Source: Bacillota bacterium (lineage in GTDB: Bacteria; Bacillota; Clostridia; Peptostreptococcales; Anaerovoracaceae). Taken from it: 64,000 nt of DNA. This document shows, piece by piece, positions 60,767 to 64,000 of the stretch. The position numbers and the translations under genes are program-made. The DNA lies in assembly GCA_023415235.1 (NCBI GenBank), contig JAEZLP010000008.1, forward strand, positions 1 through 64,000. Reading direction: 5' to 3'. A model generated the notes under the pieces. The model was not told the DNA's origin. It saw nothing but the letters and a program-made list of their open reading frames with translations, and ran no database searches. Numbering within the stretch: position 1 is the first letter of the stretch; each line of letters opens with the position of its first letter.

Positions 60767-62013
60767 TGCTTATAACCTCCCATCATGATAAAGTCACTGT
60801 CGTTTGTACCTCCCTGGACCGCATTGATATTGCCGTTTGCAAATCTTCCGCGGATAATGGCTCTCGTGCCGTATTTTTCACGTATTTTGTCAACGGCTTT
60901 GTCAAGGGCCTGCAACTTGCAGGCATCCTGCCTGTCGAACAGGGAATACTGCCGGGTCTCGACCTCCTGAAAATCTGAAACATGCACCCCCAGCTTCCGG
61001 ATGGGGTCTCCCTTCCAGCACTGGTCAAAAAGACGGCAGACGTATTCGTAGATCTCCGTCGTCGTGTTGATGCAGTTCCGAATCTTCATCTGGTGGCTGT
61101 AATGCAGAAATCCATCGTTCTTGATCGAAACGGACACCAGGGACGCCATGTAGCCCAGCCTTCTCAGGCGCATGGCCACCCGCTCGGTCAAAGCCAGCAG
61201 GATCATAAGCGCCTCCGTACGGTCTGTTACGTCATGGCTTATGGTGGTGCTGTTTCCCACCCCCTTCTGTATGATGTCGCTGTTCAGCATGACCTCCATG
61301 TCGTCGATACCGTTGGCAAATTCCCAAACCAGAATCCCCGGCGTTTTCAGCAGCGCCTTCATGTGGTTGAGATCTGCCCTCGCCAGATCGCCGATGGTGT
61401 TGATGTTGATCTGCTGCAGCTTCCGGGCGGTGGCCCTGCCTACCATATACAGCTCTCCCACGGGAAGCGGCCACATTTTCTTTTCGATTTCCTCCGGCCA
61501 GAGAGTGTGGATCTGATCCGGCTTTTTCAGCTCGCTGCCCATCTTTGCCAGGAGCTTGTTGCAGGACACGCCGATATTCACCGTGAAGCCAAGCTCGTTC
61601 TTAATCCTCTCCTTTATTTCCCAGGCAACATCCAACGGATCGCCGAATCTGCTCCGGGAGGCGGTATAGTCCAGAAAACATTCGTCGATGCTGTACCGCT
61701 CCACAAGGGGAGAATATTCCAGCAGGATATGATGCATGGCGTTGCTGCAGAGCATATACAGGTCGTAATTCGGCGGAAACACGGCAAGGTCCGGGCATTT
61801 CTGCCTCGCCTCAAACAGGCTTTGCCCTGTGGCGATGCCGTACTTCTTGGCCGGTATGGATTTGGCCAGTATGATCCCGTGACGGGAAAGCGGATCTCCC
61901 GAGATCACCGCGGGAATTTCCCTTATATCAATCGGATACCCTTTTTCCAGCATAGCCGCCGCAGTCCAGCTTAAATAGGCGCTGTTCGCATCAATGTGAA
62001 AGATTGTTCTCAC
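60763..62013 (-). CDS. Y-family DNA polymerase (DinB/UmuC type)
   Basis: A 416-residue translesion polymerase. Palm Asp in FHIDANSAYLSW, steric-gate and finger region AKSIPAKKYGIATGQ, catalytic YSIDECFLDYT, thumb helix-hairpin-helix (LYMVGRATARKLQQINI) and little-finger domain; a clamp-binding-like RQYSLFDRQ near the C-terminus. GTG start 8 nt after AAGG; the annotated-longer form three codons upstream is less favoured. A LexA box lies in its promoter, so it is DNA-damage induced. Confidence 0.94.
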   Translation of the reverse strand: MRTIFHIDANSAYLSWTAAAMLEKGYPIDIREIPAVISGDPLSRHGIILAKSIPAKKYGIATGQSLFEARQKCPDLAVFPPNYDLYMLCSNAMHHILLEYSPLVERYSIDECFLDYTASRSRFGDPLDVAWEIKERIKNELGFTVNIGVSCNKLLAKMGSELKKPDQIHTLWPEEIEKKMWPLPVGELYMVGRATARKLQQININTIGDLARADLNHMKALLKTPGILVWEFANGIDDMEVMLNSDIIQKGVGNSTTISHDVTDRTEALMILLALTERVAMRLRRLGYMASLVSVSIKNDGFLHYSHQMKIRNCINTTTEIYEYVCRLFDQCWKGDPIRKLGVHVSDFQEVETRQYSLFDRQDACKLQALDKAVDKIREKYGTRAIIRGRFANGNINAVQGGTNDSDFIMMGGYKQ

Positions 62014-62085
62014 GAGTATCACCTTCTTGTATCATCAGTCCGCCGGCAATTTTCCGGCGGAACGGCAAGTATTTTATGTAAGATC

Positions 62086-62114
62086 ATCATATCAGAACAT
62101 ATGTTCTTTTGCAA
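62086..62114 (-). promoter_or_regulatory. sigma-A promoter of dinB
   Basis: TTGCAA, 17 bp, TATGAT on the minus strand, with the whole LexA palindrome inside the spacer. Confidence 0.75.
62094..62107 (-). promoter_or_regulatory. LexA (SOS) box
   Basis: Perfect palindrome AGAACATATGTTCT, matching the Gram-positive LexA core GAAC-N4-GTTC, placed between -35 and -10 of the dinB promoter. Confidence 0.85.
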
Positions 62115-62137
62115 CAGAAAAGATGTTCCAAAAATAG

Positions 62138-62163
62138 AAAAATCCCGCCGGAATCCCGGCGGG
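62138..62163 (-). terminator. terminator of the DUF1848-EFR1-Atl1-like operon
   Basis: CCCGCCGG/CCGGCGGG with a 4-nt loop, followed on the minus strand by ATTTTTCTATTTTT, 58 bp past the last stop codon. Confidence 0.85.
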
Positions 62164-62221
62164 GTTCACTCTCGCTCTTCATGAAGTCCTTCTCGCATAA
62201 CTTGACATGTTTTGAGTGGAA

Positions 62222-62680
62222 TTACAGCTCCATCAGCTTTTGTTCATAATCCTTTACGAAATATTTCTTTCCCTTCTGTATGACGGTGTGTCCTTCCTCT
62301 TCCAGCAGCGCTTTCTGTCCGTCAATGCCTCCGGGATATTTTTCATTCAGCTCTCCGTTCGTCTTCAGGGTTCTCCAATAGGGTGTTTCATCCTTTTGCC
62401 GCTCTACGGAGGCCCCTGCGACAATATTGATGAAAATCCCCGCGGTAAGAGGACAGGTATAATCTGCGCCGTGCTTCCGGGCCAGATAATTTCTGATTGC
62501 ATCCGCTGTAATCAGCTTTCCGCAAGGCACTTTCCTCATGATTTCGTCATAGGCAAGGGGCGGGGCGATGAGCATTCTGCTGCCGTGGTACCTTGCAATG
62601 GCTTTCGGATCCGTTACATCAACAATTTCCGGCATATTTTTGCTGTCATTGAGTTTTTCATTAAAAGTTTTCTTTGCCAT
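62222..62680 (-). CDS. MGMT-like/alkyltransferase-like (Atl1-type) protein
   Basis: A 152-residue protein whose core (PCGKLITADAIRNYL, NIVAGASVERQ, TPYWRTLKTNGELNEKYPGG) matches the MGMT DNA-binding domain. The catalytic PCHR motif of true methyltransferases is absent, so it should bind alkylated bases without repair, as Atl proteins do. ATG after GGAGG. It is 21 bp after the EFR1 gene. Confidence 0.82.
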   Translation of the reverse strand: MAKKTFNEKLNDSKNMPEIVDVTDPKAIARYHGSRMLIAPPLAYDEIMRKVPCGKLITADAIRNYLARKHGADYTCPLTAGIFINIVAGASVERQKDETPYWRTLKTNGELNEKYPGGIDGQKALLEEEGHTVIQKGKKYFVKDYEQKLMEL

Positions 62681-62701
62681 TTGTTCAAACCTCCGATTAT
62701 G

Positions 62702-63505
62702 TTATTCCGACATGGGTTCTGAATGTTGGACAAGTTTTTCCAGTTTGTCGATTTCGGGGTGGTGATATCTGCCTCTCTTCACTGTTCCCTTTCCGAATTG
62801 TATCGCACGCTCAGGGCATCGGTGGATGCAGGCCAGGCACTGGGTACAGGCCTTTCCCCATACCGGTCTGCCGTCGACCTTTATGGTATGGACCGGACAG
62901 ATTCTTTCGCAGCGTCCGCAGCCGGTGCAATTCTCATCGGCAAAAAAGCTCCTGGTACTCAATGCAAAGGTGTTGAACAGCGGATTGATCACCGCTGTCT
63001 TCAGCCCGGGAAGCTTGCCCGGCATGGTCAGATTCACGTTGGTCTGCCGTTTTTCGATCACCTTGTTTATTTCGGAAAGCATCAGCTCCGCCGCCTTCAG
63101 CTTTTCCGCTTCCGCGTCGGCGGGCTCCACATCAAACCCCACGATATAGTTGCTGGGCATCCGGAGGCTGAACGCGCTGTCCAGGGCAAGCCCCTTCGCC
63201 GCCAGCGCTTTTCTGACTATTTTTGTGGTATTGCCCTCTTCGTCTGCGCAGGTGTTCAAGGAAAAGACATAAGGCCTGCCTTTGATCTCCAGCCTTTTGA
63301 TAAAATCAAGCACCATCCGGGGCGGACCCCATGCGAAAACCGGAAAGGCAAAGCCCAGGAGTTCATTCTCTTTCAATTCATATTCATAGGAAGCCTTCTG
63401 CAGGTCCATCAGCTTGGCGATGGAGTACAGCCGGTCTCCCTGGGCCTCCGCGATGCTTGCGGCTGCGTACAGGGAATTCCCCGTCCCGGAAAAATAAAAA
63501 ATCAT
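62702..63505 (-). CDS. EFR1 family flavodoxin-ferredoxin protein
   Basis: A 267-residue protein: an N-terminal flavodoxin-like domain (IFYFSGTGNSLYAA, GFAFPVFAWGPP) and a C-terminal ferredoxin domain with two 4Fe-4S motifs (CTGCGRCERICPVHTI and CTQCLACIHRCPERAI). It is an electron carrier or flavin/iron-sulphur oxidoreductase whose partner is unknown. ATG after AGGAGG, 11 bp after the DUF1848 gene. Confidence 0.9.
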   Translation of the reverse strand: MIFYFSGTGNSLYAAASIAEAQGDRLYSIAKLMDLQKASYEYELKENELLGFAFPVFAWGPPRMVLDFIKRLEIKGRPYVFSLNTCADEEGNTTKIVRKALAAKGLALDSAFSLRMPSNYIVGFDVEPADAEAEKLKAAELMLSEINKVIEKRQTNVNLTMPGKLPGLKTAVINPLFNTFALSTRSFFADENCTGCGRCERICPVHTIKVDGRPVWGKACTQCLACIHRCPERAIQFGKGTVKRGRYHHPEIDKLEKLVQHSEPMSE

Positions 63506-63516
63506 AAAAACACCTC

Positions 63517-64000
63517 CTATTTAACGTGAAACAGTGACAGCTGTTCCAGCTTCTGTGACGGCGCGGTTCTGTCCGTAATGATTTCCGCTCCCTTCGGGAA
63601 TCCGGTCAGCAGAGGCGAGCGAGGATCATGCTCCTTCCTCCTCCGGCTCAACGCTTTCTCGCTGGTCACCGCGTAGCAGTAGGTACAGCCGTTTCCGCAG
63701 GTATTGTAGGCTCCGATATCGATGCTTTCAATACAGCCGCAGGCGGGGCGCTGGCCCGCATCCTTTTTCGATTTGATGGGAGCGCCGATCAGCTTTTCCA
63801 CCTTTTTACCGTCGATACAGCTTGCGTGTTCAATTCCAAAACCGCTCAAGTCGATCTCCTCGGCGCAGGAGAACACGGGCAGCCCATATTGTCCTGCGAT
63901 TCCAGATATGAATCCGGCAGTTTCAAGCATCTCGCTGCCGGAAAGCGTATCGGTCCGATTCCTTGTATGAGCATATTCGTCAACAAAGCTGATAATGCAT
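63517..64000 (-). CDS. DUF1848 family protein, 5' part outside the window
   Basis: The last 161 codons are visible; the frame is open to the window edge (ISFVDEYAHTRNR near the edge) so the gene is partial. The C-terminal Cys cluster ACGCIESIDIGAYNTCGNGC-TYCYA, which may bind an Fe-S cluster, is a hallmark of DUF1848. An ATG at residue 24 of the visible part is not the start. Function unknown. First visible gene of the DUF1848-EFR1-Atl1-like operon. Confidence 0.85.
   Translation of the reverse strand, partial: CIISFVDEYAHTRNRTDTLSGSEMLETAGFISGIAGQYGLPVFSCAEEIDLSGFGIEHASCIDGKKVEKLIGAPIKSKKDAGQRPACGCIESIDIGAYNTCGNGCTYCYAVTSEKALSRRRKEHDPRSPLLTGFPKGAEIITDRTAPSQKLEQLSLFHVK

Overview
The window looks like a chromosome segment of a strictly anaerobic, spore-forming, low-to-mid-GC Firmicute of class Clostridia. 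A member of the Peptostreptococcales/Clostridiales Family XIII type (Anaerovoracaceae-like) is my best guess. Evidence is strong AGGAGG-type ribosome sites, two alpha/beta-type SASP genes and a Tlp spore gene, ferredoxin-rich oxidoreductases, B12 synthesis, a sigma-54 regulator beside an amino acid aminotransferase, and phosphotransacetylase. The genus is inference.

Layout. 0-5.3 kb: PadR regulator with an RDD membrane protein, sfsA, and an uncharacterised DUF6323/DUF6179 pair. 5.3-14.4 kb: one long minus-strand block with the AmmeMemoRadiSam genes (radical SAM enzyme and a fused Memo-AMMECR1 protein) and the late cobalamin genes cbiB-cobD-cbiP-cbiA-cobT, headed by a clear cobalamin riboswitch with a terminator platform. 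A His-tailed EamA transporter diverges from the riboswitch promoter. 14.5-25.3 kb: a soluble chemoreceptor-like protein, rsgA, a 1736-residue SLH-anchored metallophosphoesterase built from repeats, ychF and lgt. 25.6-28.8 kb: a MacA/MacB-type export system. 28.8-38 kb: deoC, pta, then a conserved housekeeping block tig-clpP-clpX-lon-engB-DUF1232-hpt. 38-48.3 kb: CYTH protein, class III aminotransferase with its sigma-54 activator, udk, a beta-CASP hydrolase, an amino acid ABC importer and an amidase. 48.4-53.7 kb: preT-preA (dihydropyrimidine dehydrogenase type), a second PreA-like enzyme and a LacI regulator. 53.7-58.4 kb: SASPs, Ku, Tlp, an SRAP protein and two proline tRNAs. 58.4-64 kb: unknowns, a DUF3788 gene broken by a stop codon, decayed DNA, an SOS-controlled DinB with a coupled small gene, an Atl1-like protein, an EFR1 ferredoxin-flavodoxin protein and a DUF1848 gene cut by the window edge.

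Together the genes serve corrinoid maturation, protein quality control, import and catabolism of nitrogen compounds (amino acids, pyrimidines), and genome protection during sporulation and DNA damage. The most testable new observations are three related LacI-type operators linking the regulator to preT-preA, a putative enhancer site/sigma-54 promoter pair in front of the aminotransferase, and an inverted tRNA T-arm plus perfect hairpin element just downstream of the tRNA-Pro pair. I saw no CRISPR array, no insertion sequence with an intact transposase, no rRNA and no complete prophage. Starts were chosen by ribosome-site spacing, and no database search was possible.
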